DNA of 64,000 nucleotides from Panopea generosa (GCA_029582155.1 CM055907.1:35351492-35415491), one strand, 5' to 3'. Positions 36,991 to 50,128 are shown, counted from the stretch's first letter. Numbers and translations: made by a program. Notes: generated by a model from the sequence alone, not told the origin.

Positions 36991-39900
36991 TATATATATA
37001 TATTCTATTTCAAACACGCTTACAACGATATTTTGTTTGAAATCATATATTGACATTTGTTATTAAAGTTGTTAAAGTCGATGTTGGTGTTTCACTCATC
37101 TCTTGCTTACTTTAATATACCCATTTATACACGATTGTAATTGTTAGTTTTGGTCTATTCTTAGAATTGGCGTTGTAATCAAGAAACTAACTGATGAACA
37201 GAATTTTTTCCAACCTGGATGGAATATATTCTAGATGAACTGAACGGATCCAGGTAATTGCAGATCATATAAAAATATATGTACAATAAATCCGGCGTGG
37301 GATTAGAAATCAGTAATTTTTACATAATTTAATAAATTAAATATACGGTTATTTTAGGTAAACCCGGACAAAATTGCAACAGAATGTTTCTAAGCTGTTT
37401 TTGTATTTACATATATTGCTACAAAACGTATCAATCGTTAACCACAATCGGACAATGGGAAATCTTATATTTACTAGTTCAAACACACCACCTTACTGAA
37501 AAATGCGGAATTCGACATCAGTAATGCTTATATCGTACACATACAAGCTGAGGTATACATAATAAGAAAGTTCGTTTCTCTACGTCTATAGTTATTTGAA
37601 ATTTTGCCGAAATATAAGAATACAGATTAAAAAGATCGATTTTCGTAAGTGATTCATTACTGCTGTTTTTTTCTGGATAGAAAAAAAAGTATACAAACCC
37701 ACTTCCAATTTTATGGTCATAGTTAAAATGAGACTTTGCAAAACTATTTATCATTTTTCAATACTCCCGATAGTTGTCTTTTCGACTTCATGCGTCATAT
37801 ATTATTATGCTTTTTTTAATTTTAACAAAAAAATAAAATCCGGTATTAAAAGTGATCTCAAAAATAAAATATTTTGATTTCTTGAACTGCAGATCGAAAT
37901 AGATGAAATTGAGAAAGAAGAAAGACAAGCTAGGACTCAGGTATACCACAAAATATTACATGTTATCATTTAGAATACGGGATTTTAAACATTTACAAAT
38001 ATTATTTATTTTAGCCAAAGGCTTAACATTAAGCTATATGACCATAAAATTCAATAGTTTTACTTACAAAGCAGATACATTTTAATTGAGTCCTGACCTA
38101 AACATTATTGAAAATTGAACAATTTGGCATTTTGTTACATTTTAGAAACCGCACTTTTCGTAGGCTTTTTTTTTAAATGGAAAAAAAATTTATGACCCCG
38201 AACTATCCTAAGCGGCTTTATATGAACTGTTCCCTACTCAAGTACCAGCATAGTTCATCGAATTTTGATATGTTTAATTACACCTCTAATGCAACAGGTG
38301 AAAGTTTAAGGACACTGTGATGCTCTTAGGTAGTATATTTTAGTAGCTATCAGATTTGTTTTAAAAGTTAGATTTACATTAGCTCAATTGCAAAGAAATC
38401 TCAGATCTTATATGTATCGCTCTCGAGTTCTTTTTAGAGGGTAAAACTAGTACTGAGTGCTGTTTTCGATAGGCCATCTTGTCAAGCGCGGGATCGAACC
38501 TACTTCTTCTGGCGTGAGCAACAAACACTTTATCCACTGCACTAGCACCCCGATTTGGTATTTTAAAAGGTTATTTAAGATTTATAGTCTCCTGCGTTAC
38601 CCTTCTTGGTGGCAGTGAAATCTCTACAAGTTCACTGATATGATACACATGTTGGGAAGCGAAATTGAAATATAATGTACTCCCAAAAAATGACAAAAAC
38701 AATAGTCTAATCAAAGTGGCAATTCCAAAAGTAATTTCCGTTTAAATATAAATATCACGCACGCATTAACGCACGTTTGACGACCTTCACCTCGTCATTC
38801 GGAATCGTTCTAACGATGAACTAAATTTAACAATATGTAAACCATGTGACAGATCAAAACCAAATCAAATTGAAGTCACGTGACTTATTTGAAACATCAT
38901 TAAATATAGTGCAAATAAAAGCGGAAAATATGTTTGGCTAACCTGGGCACGTACATGTAGCCTTTTTCAGTATATAAAATGAGTTTGCCAATTTGTTTCT
39001 TCAATAATAAATGAACACTCATATAACCTGTATGCATGATCAATGGTTCGCATTCATTTGTCAAATTAATATACATTATATTCTTTTGCTTTCAAACATG
39101 CATGATTGCAGATTAAAAAACGCAGCACATCATCGTCTCAAATGATTTTAAAGGTATTGTATATAACGAACATCAATGTATGCATATATAGAACGCACGT
39201 GTGTTACCTAAGTCGTGCATTCGTTCGTCCGTCAATAAATGTTTTGCATTCAATACCTTGCATTTCCTCTAAGATATTCTTGTGAAATTGTGGGAAAAGG
39301 TTTCAAACATAAACTGGACGCATGGGGCTGGTTTCAAAGTACACTGAATTAAGATCGATGTCACTTTTACTAAAATAAAAAAAATGGTTTCCGTTCAATG
39401 ACTTCAGTTTTCTTTAAGACTTTCCAACTCAAACATTTTGGCTTGTTATAGTATTCGTTTGATTAAAATTGGCCATTAGACGAAAAAGTCACATCAGGTT
39501 ATGTTCAGTTTAATAGGCCTTGAAAAAAATAATGTATCTATCATACATCTATATTAATGCAGTTTTGATTTGTAAAATATAGTTTACACTTTTGATTCCT
39601 CCAGTTTCTCCACTACATCTTGTCCATAAGCACGCAGTGTGTTGCAAACTACCAATTGGCGGTACGTTCGTGTTTATATATATGCCCTTTTTTCATTATG
39701 TATGTACTAATTGTACAGGATCTATGGAGTTTGTGCTTGTTCAGAAACGTGTTTAATGAGGACAATACTGTTTGTCACCATCTGGAAATAACCGCTCTAT
39801 ATGTAGAATTTGTAAAATGTTCTTTTATCAATCTATTTCAAACTTCGATATATGTACCATTTGGAGCGAGTTAGTTTTTATTTTGTATAATGTTTGTATT

Positions 39901-41054
39901 GGAAATATTACTGATTCTGCCGATAGTGTCACTGTCGAAACATCAGCAGAGTGGTCTAACACCTGTCCATCATAGTCCTATTTAAACTTTGAATAAATAG
40001 ACATTTTAAAATAATACGAGCTTGCATATGAATTTATATATTCAATCTAAAAATATTAATTGCATGTTGTAGTTTGTCATGAAATAAACGTAACAACTAT
40101 TTCGCATTTCACATTTCCTTTTCATTAACTTTTAGTATATTATATTGCAGATTGTCTCACTATATTTCTGTATCAGCTAGTCGACGGTTCAGTCAAAATA
40201 TCGGAATCGGTTCCTCTTTTCCAGCCAATTTCAACATCTATTATCTTGGAATATCCTGCGGTTGCCATGTATTTCATAAATGAAATGTATTAATAAATAG
40301 TTGATGTATATCCAAATATTAGTTAGTTATATTACCTCTTTTTATTAATTTGGTTCAAGTTCAACCAATGTTTGAAATTCAAATATATTGCGTTCAATTA
40401 TTATAATATAATAGATACACTGTTGGAAAGAAGCTTCATTTGAAACGCACATAGTATCATTTACAAACAGCACAAAACTATGACCATTTCATTGTGTTGA
40501 GTTTCAGAGCGGTGCTGTTATGCACTCCGTCCGTCCATTTCGCTTTCCGTTCATCATGTCTGTATTTTTTCTGATCATTACTTGTATGGAAAGAAAGGTG
40601 AGTCTTACATTGGTGCTCATGTGTTATTGAATTTATCAAACGAGTTGACAAACTCTGCCGATCATTACATCATCATTTTGACCACTGAGTTAAATACTTT
40701 TGAGATTTTATTTTTCACACGATTGAGAAAAATAGCACATTTACCAGTTATATATCGGGTCATTTCTAAAGAAACAAGAGAAATATAGTTTTTGCGCATA
40801 GCCCTAATGTTGGGCGTCTACCATATACACATGTAGCATTCTAGATATCATGTCATGTAAATTAACATGCATTCGGTTCAGATATGGTGTTGGCCACAAT
40901 TCTATTTTTATTTGATTCGGTCATCCGCTATTTGACAACATTTTTATATTTTAATTGAACGAATATCTAATATAAATCGAGCTACTTCGGCAGTTAAATC
41001 GCAAAATACCGAAGTTATTTATCAATATGAACAGAACAAATCATCGGAATATCG
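36991..41054. other. Largely unique AT-rich DNA
   Basis: Apart from the SINE head at 38480-38552 and a short (TA)n at about 36992-37005, I see no gene. The short open frames at 37518-37754, 37903-38085, 39620-39975 and 40582-40788 have no recognisable motifs, no convincing start context and AT-driven composition. Confidence 0.4.
38480..38552 (-). mobile_element. tRNA-derived SINE head
   Basis: On the minus strand an A box TAGTGCAGTGG (38544-38534) and a B box GGTTCGATCCC (38500-38490) have tRNA-like spacing. These are the internal RNA polymerase III promoter elements. The cloverleaf stems look imperfect, so I call a SINE head or tRNA pseudogene. The tail beyond 38480 is not clear. Confidence 0.7.
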
Positions 41055-43360
41055 TAAATTAACGTGTTATATATGTGCTTATTCTGAACGAATCAATAAA
41101 AAAGGTAACGTGTTATATATTACTGCAGATACTGAACGCATAGTACGACTCTCTTGGTCAACGTATTATATATTACTTCAGATACTGAAAGCATAGTATG
41201 ACTGTCTTGGTTAGCGTGTTATATATTACTTCAGATACTGAACGCATAGTACAACTCTCTTGATTAACGGTTTATATAATACTTCAGATACTGAACGCAT
41301 AGTACGACTCTCTTGGTTAACGTGTTATATAATACTTTAGATACTGAACGCATAGTACAACTCTCTTGGTTAGCGTGTTATATATTACTTCAGATACTGA
41401 ACGCATAGTACGACTCTCTTGGTTAACGTGTTATATAATACTTTAGATACTGAACGCATAGTACGACTCTCTTGGTTAACGTGCTATATAATACTTCAGA
41501 TACTGAACGCATAGTACAACTCTCTTTGTTAACGTGCTAAATATTATTGAATATACTGAACACACCAAGCTAACGTGCTTTATATTATTGAATATACGGA
41601 ACACACCAAGTTAACGTGCTATATATTATTGAATATACTGAACGCATAGTACGACTCTCTTAGTTAACGTGTTATATATTATTGAATATACTGAACGCAT
41701 AGTACGACTCTCTAAGTTCACGTGTTATATATTATTGAATATACTGAACGCATAGTACGACTCTCTTAGTTAACGTGTTATATATTATTGAATATACTGA
41801 ACGCATAGTACGACTCTCTTAGTTCACGTGTTATATATTATTGAATATACTAAACGCATAGTACGACTCTCTTGGTTAACGTGTTATATATTACTTCAGA
41901 TACTGAACGCATAGTACAACTCTCTTGGTTAGCGTGTTATATATTACTTCAGATACTGAACGCATAGTACGACTCTCTTGGTTAACGTGTTATATATTAC
42001 TTCAGATACTGAACGCATAGTACGACTCTCTTGGTTAACGTGTTATATTATACTTTAGATACTGAACGCATAGTACGACTCTCTTGGTTAACGTGCTATA
42101 TAATGCTTCAGATACTGAACGCATAGTACGACTCTCTTAGTTAACGTGTTATATATTACTGCAGATAGTGAACGCATAGTACGACTCTCTTAGTTAACGT
42201 GTTATATATCATTGCAGATACTGAACGCATAGTTCGACTCTCTTAGTTAACGTGTTATATATTATTGAATATACTGAACGCATAGTACGACTCTCTTAGT
42301 TAACGTGTTATATATAACTGCAGATACTGAATGCATAGTACGACTCTCTTAGTTAACGTGTTATATATTACTGCAGATAGTGAACGCATAGTACGACTCT
42401 CTTAGTTAACGTGTTATATATTATTGAATATACTGAACGCATAGTACGATTTTCTTATTTAACGTGTTATATATAACCGCAGATAGTGAACGCAAAGTAC
42501 GACTCTCTTAGTTAACGTGTTATATATTATTGAATATACCGAACGCATAGTACGACTCTCTTTGTTAACGTGTTATATATTATTGAATATACTGAACGCA
42601 TAATACGACTCTCTAAGTTAACGTATTATATATTACTTCAGATACTGAAAGCATAGTATGACTGTCTTGGTTAGCGTGTTATATATTACTTCAGATACTG
42701 AACGCATAGTACAACTCTCTTGATTAACGGTTTATATAATACTTCAGATACTGAACGCATAGTACGACTCTCTTGGTTAACGTGTTATATATTACTTCAG
42801 ATACTGAACGCATAGTACGACTCTTTTGGCTAACGTGTAATCTTAGTTAACGTGGTATATGTTATTGAATATACTGAACATATAGTACGAATAAATAAGC
42901 TTACGTGTTATATATTTGAAGATATTGAACACATAGTACGAATAAAAAAGCTAACGTGGTATATATTTGAAGATACTGAACACATAGTACGAATAAATAA
43001 GCTACATGTTATATATTTAAAGATACTGAACACATAGTACGAATAAATAAGCTAACGTGTTATATATTTAAAGATACTGAACACATAGTATGAATAAGTA
43101 AGCTAAGCTAATGTGTTATATATTTAAAGATACTGAACACATAGTACGAATAAATAAGCTAAGCTAATGTTCTATATATTTAAATATACTGAACACATTG
43201 TACGAATAAAACCGCTAACGTGGTATATATTAATACAGATACTGAACTCACGAAGTTAACGTGTCGTTTATTTGTAAATATTGAACACATAGTACAAATA
43301 AAAACGCCAATGTGTTATATTATTGCAGATATTGAACTCATCTAGCTAACATGTTCTAGG
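41055..43360. repeat. 53-bp minisatellite (about 43 units)
   Basis: Units of 53 bp that include AACGTGTTATATATTACTTC and GATACTGAACGCATAGTACG. Subtypes differ at TACTTCAG/TATTGAAT/TACTGCAG. From about 42850 the units diverge and shorten to 50-52 bp with AATAAATAAGCTA in place of ACTCTCTTGG. A stretch of about 165 bp starting at 41161 recurs almost unchanged at 42621, a 1460-bp offset. Confidence 0.95.
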
Positions 43361-44725
43361 CAAAGTACCACCATTGGAAAAAGGAACTGCTTCCGTGGGG
43401 TAGCCACATAATGGCTGTCATGAATAATCCTCGTTTTTTTCTTCTTTAAAGATGCCTTTTCCTTATTTTAATGCTCATTTTTTATTTGAATGGCATTATT
43501 TATGTATTTTGAACATTTTGAAAGCATTATCATGTTTGAATTGTGAATTTCCAAAAAAAATTGATGCTTGGAAATTGGGGTTTGAATACAAGATTTCGGA
43601 AGTCTACTTTTACTTTGTCAACAGTGTACACACTGAGCAGAAAAAAAATCTCTTATATGACACATTGCCTCTACTTTTCTCATCATATTGTGATAGTGCA
43701 GAGGTTGATTAACAGTAAAATGTAAGTTTCACTTCTTCATTTGGGTCTCTCTTGCATGACAGCCTTCAAACTTTAATTATTTTATATAGAATAAAGAACA
43801 AAAATCAATTGTGGGTTTAAACCTTTATGTTTCTAAATATTGAACGAAGTATACGACTCAATCAGAACAGTCTTGCATATTTAAGTTTACTCGTGTTCAC
43901 GCTTCGAAACCAACTTAGTATTTTTTCTCTCCAAATATTACTATCGTAAACTTCATATTACTATATAAAACTTCGTACTTAAAAAAATATTTTTGTATTT
44001 GTTTTCAGAAAACTAGTGACGTGTCATGCTAGTTGTGAAAATATTAATAATAGTTCTTAAATATAAATTATATATGTATATATATTATTATTTACTTGCT
44101 CTGGATATGTTTCAGTCAAGCCGATAAAAACAGAGGTAAATAAAACTTGTTACACTTTGTGCCATGTATGACGTCAATATGTGAAATATGATGTCATATC
44201 TGTGAAAAAATGATGCCTTCCTACCTTTTAGAAGGACCATATATGTTTGCAAAATGAAACGATATAAATGGACACACAAAATCACATATTTGCATCATGT
44301 AGATTTATAAGTTTCAGAAATAAATTAAAAGTTAAAATTTGTCAAAACTGCCGTGTTCCCTTTAAGCTCTATTTATTACATTGAAAATACAGAGACGTCG
44401 TGGGAAGTTTGAGTGTCTTATGAATAAATTGATATAAATAGTTTATAGAAAATATCCGATTACAGACCATTACTTCTATCGAGCAGATACAATATGTTAA
44501 TAGATTTCAACACCATTTAATTAAATCACTGTACAAACACATATATAGTTAATCAACGAATTAAACGGATCAATGAACGACGAATCAAACATGAATTAAG
44601 ATAATGACATTTGTTCAGCAAATACATGTATACATACTACTAATTTAGAAAAAATAAACCTGATGAAAAAGAAAATATTTCTTATTCTCTTAGATTCTGT
44701 CTAATTACATATATGGCAAATTTTC
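43361..44725. other. Intergenic DNA downstream of gene A
   Basis: No confident gene. The plus-strand frame at 43452-43712 (86 codons) lacks known motifs. The right part, immediately after the gene A stop on the minus strand, should contain its 3' UTR; an AATAAA on that strand near 44371-44376 is a candidate polyadenylation signal. Confidence 0.35.
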
Positions 44726-45216
44726 TTATTTTGAACAAACGACACACGTGAGTTCTCTGCCTGTCACGTATCTGGGACAAGGGAGTGCACCACAGACAGG
44801 TTCAACGCGGTACAGATACCGTCCGTCTTCGCTCTTCCAACCCCCTTGATCTGCTTCCGGTGCTTCGTCGATACACGTGTACTGGGTAGCAGATTTATGG
44901 CTATTATGTCCAGCCATGAGATAGCCGTGGTACTCTAAATTCCAGCCTGTGCCACATTTATTCCAAGCCGGAATCATGATGGCAGTTGTACGTAAACTAC
45001 TTCTGCACAATACACAGGGAACATCATTGGAACTTAGTGAGTCTGCTTTTAAATTCGTTTTGTCAAACCCTTTGAAGTTGTCCCTATATTCTACACCATA
45101 CACGTACGCATAGCCTTGTGTGCCTGCATCAAACACGCCCCACATAGGGTGGTTTGGAAGACAAATCAGTTCGGCTGCAGCTCCCACATGGTTGTAAAAG
45201 GAACTTCCAGCGGAAC
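44726..45216 (-). CDS. Gene A exon 4
   Basis: The acceptor is ATTTCATCAG before 45216. It encodes most of the C4-like domain and 9 of its 10 cysteines, ending in TAA. It has exactly the same length (491 bp) as gene B exon 4; by eye about four fifths of residues are identical, with the last ~80 nearly unchanged. Confidence 0.93.
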
Positions 45217-48200
45217 CTGATGAAATATAATAATGATAATGCAAAATTTCAATATAGTTTAATTTGCGAAAGTAAAGCGGTTAATGTTCCTGTTCCTATA
45301 TGATTTTCTATTTCTTTGGATTATTTTTTCAATATAGAAATCATGGTTATTATCTTTCAAATGGGACCAATTGTCATGATACTATGCTATTTTGGACAGC
45401 ATTAAGTGGTACAGTTGTACATATGTCTTTACTACACAGTGATTTATAACGCTTTTGTCTCTGCGCGTTTTTATTAGTACAAACATATGGTAATGGAATG
45501 GAATGGAATGGAATGGAATGGAATGATTGAGATATAATTATATATCATGCAGCTTTAAACCATGTTTTCTTATTTCTTATGATTAATTTAGATTGTAAAA
45601 TTAAGCATTTTGTCTCAATTATAATAAGTAATTTAAAACTAAATTTCAATGAATCAAAATCATTTTTACAAGTCCGTATTATACTTATTATACTTGTATA
45701 ACTGATATCATTATAATTGTTGTAACGATTCGATTTTCTTTCGTTTATCAAACTTAAACATAGCTATTTAAGAAGTTTGAAAACACGAAAAGTCTCGTAA
45801 TAGACGTGGCCCGTCGCGTTATTACGGTTATGAACCAAATTAGTAAATGCCAATAACATCTTTGTTTCAAATATCTTCATCTAACAGGTGACAAAAAGCT
45901 TAACATTATCAAGTTCCGGTCTAGGAAACTATATACTACACAATAGATTCCCATTCGCCTTCTTTAATTTCACTATATCAATCACGTTAAAGTCAATAAC
46001 ATCGTGCATTAAAAGAAAAACACGAAATACATTCTCGAATTAAATGTCTGTTTTAGAAAATGTGTTACATTCTATATGTTCCCAAGTCATATTGTGCTTT
46101 CGTTAGAGCTGTAATTTGGAATAATTATTTCCCCGATCGTATTAAACAATCATATAGTCTTTTACAGTTCAAAAGTAAACAGTGAAACTGATCAGAGCAT
46201 AGTATACCATTCCAACCATATATATAAAATAAATATATAACATTGCTTTATTGTCTTTCAAAATCAATATATGAATTGTGATGATCAATGGAATATGCTT
46301 AATGTTAAACACATGTTCTTGTTTAAAATGTGTTGTTTGGAAACTCAGAGAACATTGTACTTAATGTCATTTCAGACATACGTCGCAATGTAACCGTTCT
46401 TTTCCTTGAATATTGAATACTATGATTTCAAACATAGACCGCACAGCTACCGCACCGTAACCGTACTTACGTTGTGACGTATGTGTGAAACGACATTTAA
46501 TCCAACTTAGTAATCACGCTTGAGAAAGTAAATATTACACATAAAGTCTGATCTAATACACATCAAACGCCGTGTTCACTTCTCTGTATCAACATATCTG
46601 CAAAGGAGCCTCTTTGGCTTGTTTCTTTGGTTCACTTGTACTTTAACCACTGCTAAATAATTACCAGAAACGCCACAAACGTGTTCTAGAATACTCGGTA
46701 TAGGGCTAACAATACTCACCATTATATACTTGCTCTATATAAGGATCATCCGGGCATGTCGACCGTCCCCATCTTATATAAGTGGCTCCACCTGGGGAGA
46801 ATACATTACACAACACAATATTTTAATATTGCTATACATAATGTTTCGTCCATTACTCATATAAAAAAAACTTCGGTAGTTGCAGCGACTGAATTCTGAA
46901 GGTGATATTTACATTTCAAATATACAGAGCAAATGATTACACAATTATGAATGGTCACGTGCATGGAACTTTATATAATCTATTATTTAAACAGAGGCAT
47001 ACGCCTATGATAACCGGCTATTGTATTGAAGTCATTTCTATTTATTGAATTTCTTGTGCACTTAAACGTATTGTCAAGCACCAAACTATTCTATTTTGAA
47101 ACCATTTTCAAGTTTCATACCGGTCTGGAAATTGAAACTGACTTTCTTGCTGACCTGAAATTACTGCAGCGTATTCGATAAAGTCGATTGAGACATGCGA
47201 ATATTATTAATTGCAAACTTTTACTTTTCCGTAAATATGTTAGTGCTCAAACAGATCTAATTCCGAGGTTTATTTGAAGTTCGTTCACTGTGGCTTTACA
47301 ATATAGAACATCGCTTAAGCTGGAAACTATGTAGAGAGATATTGCATTGATCGTTTCACTTCAGGAACAGACACACTAGAACTTAGTCTGGTATGTTCTT
47401 GTTATAGTTTATGTTCTAGGTTCCCATGAATATGCTATCAGATAGTATTACAGTTATCATGTTTCATGTTGTTTATACGAATGATAGAACGCTGACTTAC
47501 CATACATGTTTGGCGAACGTCGCTGTCGGCTGTTGCTCCCAATCTTTTGAATCTAAAATAAATAAAATAGGTAATGTAACACTATTTTATCAAATTAGTT
47601 CAGTATAACCAAATTCAATTCTTTCACTGCCCCGTACAAAATAGTTAAATTTTACTAAAAAAAATAGTTCAGCTTTCAATAACACACACAAAGTCAATAC
47701 AAATTAATCATAATAGTACACAACCAACAAACAGGAGAATTGACAACAGCGGACATCACTCTGAAGAACGGATGTTTGCTAAAACGCCACTGAGGAGCTT
47801 GAACCTGTTTTACAGGGGGACACAAATCCTCACTATTTTCCTGTCGTCACATCGTTAAATGTGAATAATAATATGAAAATAAAAGTAACATTTTCTGGCT
47901 ATCCTCTTATGCACGGTGATAAATATATAGATATTATCTTGAAAACTGTATCCAAAAGTATTTTATCTAATGGATTTTAACATTTAACTATTATCTGCTA
48001 GTTAAGGCATATTAAGTAAAATATTTATTAAGTGCTTTAATTAATTTCATCAGTATTGAATATGTTAAGTTATTTCAATTAATTTTTATACTGCAATACT
48101 TTTGTGATTTAAGTAATTTTATTTGTACTGTCAAACCTATGTAAGCAGTCACCTCTATTAAGCAATCACTTGTCTTAAGCAGTCACATTTGCTATTCACC

Positions 48201-48653
48201 ATATCTATGCTTTCAGAGCAAATTAGCCTGTATTAGGCAAACAGCATGTCTTAACAGGCATACTTGTATTTGTTCGTTCCCTTGGCTGGCTGCTTAAGAC
48301 AGGTTTGACTGTGTATTGGAATAACTCAAATTTGTAAACAAATTTGGTAGGTTCCAAGCGGAATGGAAAGTATTTTATATTTGATATACATGGACATAAC
48401 ACATCTTTAAATACTTACAAAACAAGAGATTCATTATGATATATGAAGTTTTTACCTTTTTGTCTCTTTCGGCATTTTGATCTTCTTGAGATATTTCCAC
48501 ATACTTCAAATCACCATTTTCCACCGAGCCATTTAGTCTATCATTTTTGTATTCGTCCATGTCCGGAGATGTACTGACGATATCAAAGCCATACGCAAAT
48601 ATAGCCAGTATCCCGACTAGCAAGAGAACTAATAGTGCACAATTAATACCCAT
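44726..48653 (-). CDS. Gene A: secreted short-chain collagen C4-like protein (4 exons, 270 aa)
   Basis: Exons on the minus strand: 48653-48456, 47552-47501, 46791-46720 and 45216-44726. Coding lengths 198+52+72+491 total 813 nt, exactly 271 codons including TAA. All introns are GT-AG, and phases 0, 1, 1 match gene B. Residues 1-22 are a signal peptide (MGINCALLVLLLVGILAIFA), followed by an acidic segment and SRQRR with a furin-like site at residues 75-78. The C-terminal domain starts at GGATYIRWGR. It has 10 cysteines and the blocks CLPNHPMWG, WNLEYHGYLMAGH and ELTCVVCSK, typical of the domain annotated in molluscs as short-chain collagen C4-like. There are no Gly-X-Y repeats, so the 'collagen' name is inherited, not structural. 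I infer an extracellular protein matured by proprotein convertase. Function is not established. Confidence 0.9.
45492..45526. repeat. (GGAAT)n pentanucleotide microsatellite in gene A intron 3
   Basis: About six copies of GGAAT in a row. The repeat lies inside intron 3. Confidence 0.9.
46720..46791 (-). CDS. Gene A exon 3
   Basis: 72 bp between the acceptor TTCTCCCCAG and the donor GTGAGT, phase 1 on both sides. It encodes GGATYIRWGRSTCPDDPYIE and ends in QVYN plus one base. Its 3' end is homologous to the repeat unit that fills gene B intron 3, although gene A itself has no such array. Confidence 0.9.
47501..47552 (-). CDS. Gene A exon 2
   Basis: 52 bp between TTATTTTAG and the donor GTAAGT. 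It encodes IQKIGSNSRQRRSPNMY and so carries the furin-like RQRR site. The CGACAGCGACGTTC core is identical to the one in gene B exon 2. Confidence 0.88.
48375..48455 (-). other. Read-through into gene A intron 1
   Basis: The open frame that starts at 48653 stays open for another 26 codons past the donor GTAAAA at 48455. I end the exon at 48456 because phase, homology with gene B and the downstream exon all require it. The donor is weaker than consensus, so intron retention is possible. Confidence 0.5.
48456..48653 (-). CDS. Gene A exon 1 (signal peptide and acidic propeptide)
   Basis: 66 codons from ATG at 48653. A hydrophobic core at residues 6-20 marks a signal peptide. The rest is rich in Asp, Glu, Asn and Lys and ends at DKK in phase 0. 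It shows little residue identity with gene B exon 1, although length and character agree (66 versus 65 codons). Confidence 0.85.
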
Positions 48654-48727
48654 TCTGAAGTTGATATATTTCCTCTGTGACTCTTTGTTGTATTGCTCTA
48701 TCTTACTTTGTCGTCGTTAACATTCGA

Positions 48728-48735
48728 CTTATATC
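48728..48735 (-). promoter_or_regulatory. Possible TATA-like element of gene A
   Basis: GATATAAG lies 75-82 bp upstream of the gene A start codon on the coding strand, a reasonable distance for a short 5' UTR. In AT-rich DNA such matches are common by chance. Confidence 0.2.
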
Positions 48736-48874
48736 CAGACCATAAAAACTGTTGATTTCGATGTTAATTATTTGTATTGGCTAAATATTGTATAGTATAA
48801 AACTGTATTTTGTTCTGGATTATATTATCTTATAAGATATAAACTGCGTAATTAATGCAGTAATTCAGATCTAA

Positions 48875-49060
48875 TAGCTGTTGTCCAATAGCTGGCGGTG
48901 TTCATACGCGTGATTCAGGCATTTGTCCAATAGCTGACTGTTTTCGTACTCTTGATTCAAGTATTTGTTCAAGTAACTCATTAACACTTTGCTGATCTTT
49001 GAAATCAAAATCATCAGACCTGTGCTTCAATGAAGTGGACTGTTACAGTACCAGTAGATA
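48875..49060 (-). promoter_or_regulatory. Upstream block shared with gene B
   Basis: This stretch resembles 60200-60330 upstream of gene B, with a common order of GTTGTCCA-T, CTGGCGGTGTT / CTGACGGTGCT, TGATTC, TTTGTT and GATCTTTGAA / GACCTTTGAA blocks. It also has an internal ~42-bp duplication (TGTCCAATAGCTG twice). Its conserved position suggests that the duplication that made the two genes included upstream sequence. A regulatory role is inference. Confidence 0.45.
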
Positions 49061-49322
49061 GTTTCCTTCTTCCTTGTACGATATACATCTTCGCTGATTG
49101 GTTAAACAGACTGGTAAATACATACTTTAAAGGGAGTTTGATTTTTTTCTTGTTTGTTTTACCCAGATATTCTCTATTAGTATTTATATGGCACTCATGA
49201 ATATCGTACATATCCGTAAATTCAGTTTCGGTGTCCGAACATAAAAACTTATGCACAATACACAAGATTGAACAAATTATTTTTAAACAATTAACTATGC
49301 TGTAGAGATGCTTTCTTTTCAT
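49014..49322 (-). CDS. Uncertain small open frame upstream of gene A
   Basis: 102 codons with a favourable AAAATGA start context and a hydrophobic stretch near residues 10-28 that resembles a signal peptide. I recognise no domain. Part of it overlaps the upstream block shared with gene B, where no equivalent frame is evident, so it may well be chance. Confidence 0.15.
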   Translation of the reverse strand: MKRKHLYSIVNCLKIICSILCIVHKFLCSDTETEFTDMYDIHECHINTNREYLGKTNKKKIKLPLKYVFTSLFNQSAKMYIVQGRRKLSTGTVTVHFIEAQV

Positions 49323-49463
49323 TTTGATATTGCATCAGTAGCCATCATTGAATGGTCTGTACAACGTGAGTTTCTGTACAAATAATTTTAAACTAAATAT
49401 GTTTATTACACTGACTGTTTTAAAATGAGACAGACACACACATGCATCTCCCTACCCTCCCCG

Positions 49464-49493
49464 TTCCTCCCCCTCCCCCTCCCCCTCCCCCTC
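49464..49493. repeat. (CCCCCT)n simple repeat
   Basis: Four to five hexanucleotide units. The G-rich complementary strand has runs of five G at regular spacing and is a G-quadruplex candidate. Confidence 0.85.
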
Positions 49494-49879
49494 AACCCAC
49501 TGAAATCTGGTGCACCCCCAGTGACAAAAATAGTTGACTCGTCCATGTATTTTCGGACAAATTATTTTAGACTAAATGTGTTCTGCCAAGGACGCAAAAC
49601 AATGCCGTGCCGATTTGTTTAATTATAGTTCGCCTGGATGTTCTCAATTCTCAGAATAATCATTTGTCTTCAGTTTTGCAATTGCAATGTATGATATTTG
49701 GTGAATTTTATTTTAGTATAAAATGACGCCATGTGAAGGATTATTGACTTAAGTATCTGAAAAACTTACGGTACTGCAGTGGTACTGACGTAGAATTTAC
49801 CTATATAGTCAAAAGAATTTCAACTTGAGTAAACATGAAATTAGCTGGTAATATATATGCGTGCCCACATACCGACAAA

Positions 49880-50128
49880 GGGCCCCCCGTGGCCGAGTGG
49901 TCTCAGGTGCCGTCTTAAAAATCACTAACCTCTCACCGCTAAGGTCGCAGGTTCGAGTCCCGCTCGCTTCAAAATCTGTGTGAGAAAGTTTGCTAGTTAC
50001 TTACGGAAGGACGGTGGTTTTACTCAGATTTATTCTGAGGTCTTCAACCAGCAATAAAACTGGATATTATGCCATATATAACCTGATAAGTGTTGAAAAT
50101 GGCGTTAAACCTCATTTTAAAAAAAAAC
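49880..50128 (+). mobile_element. Full-length tRNA-derived SINE
   Basis: The head has an A box TGGCCGAGTGG (49890-49900) and a B box GGTTCGAGTCC (49950-49960). The ~50-bp spacing fits a tRNA-Ser or tRNA-Leu ancestor with a long variable arm. The body includes GGAAGGACGGTGGTTTTACT at 50005 and, further on, GGTCTTCAACCA and GGCGTTAAACC, which I recall as the conserved central domain of widespread molluscan SINEs. The element ends in a run of A at about 50118-50126. Assignment to a named SINE family is from memory. Confidence 0.8.
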
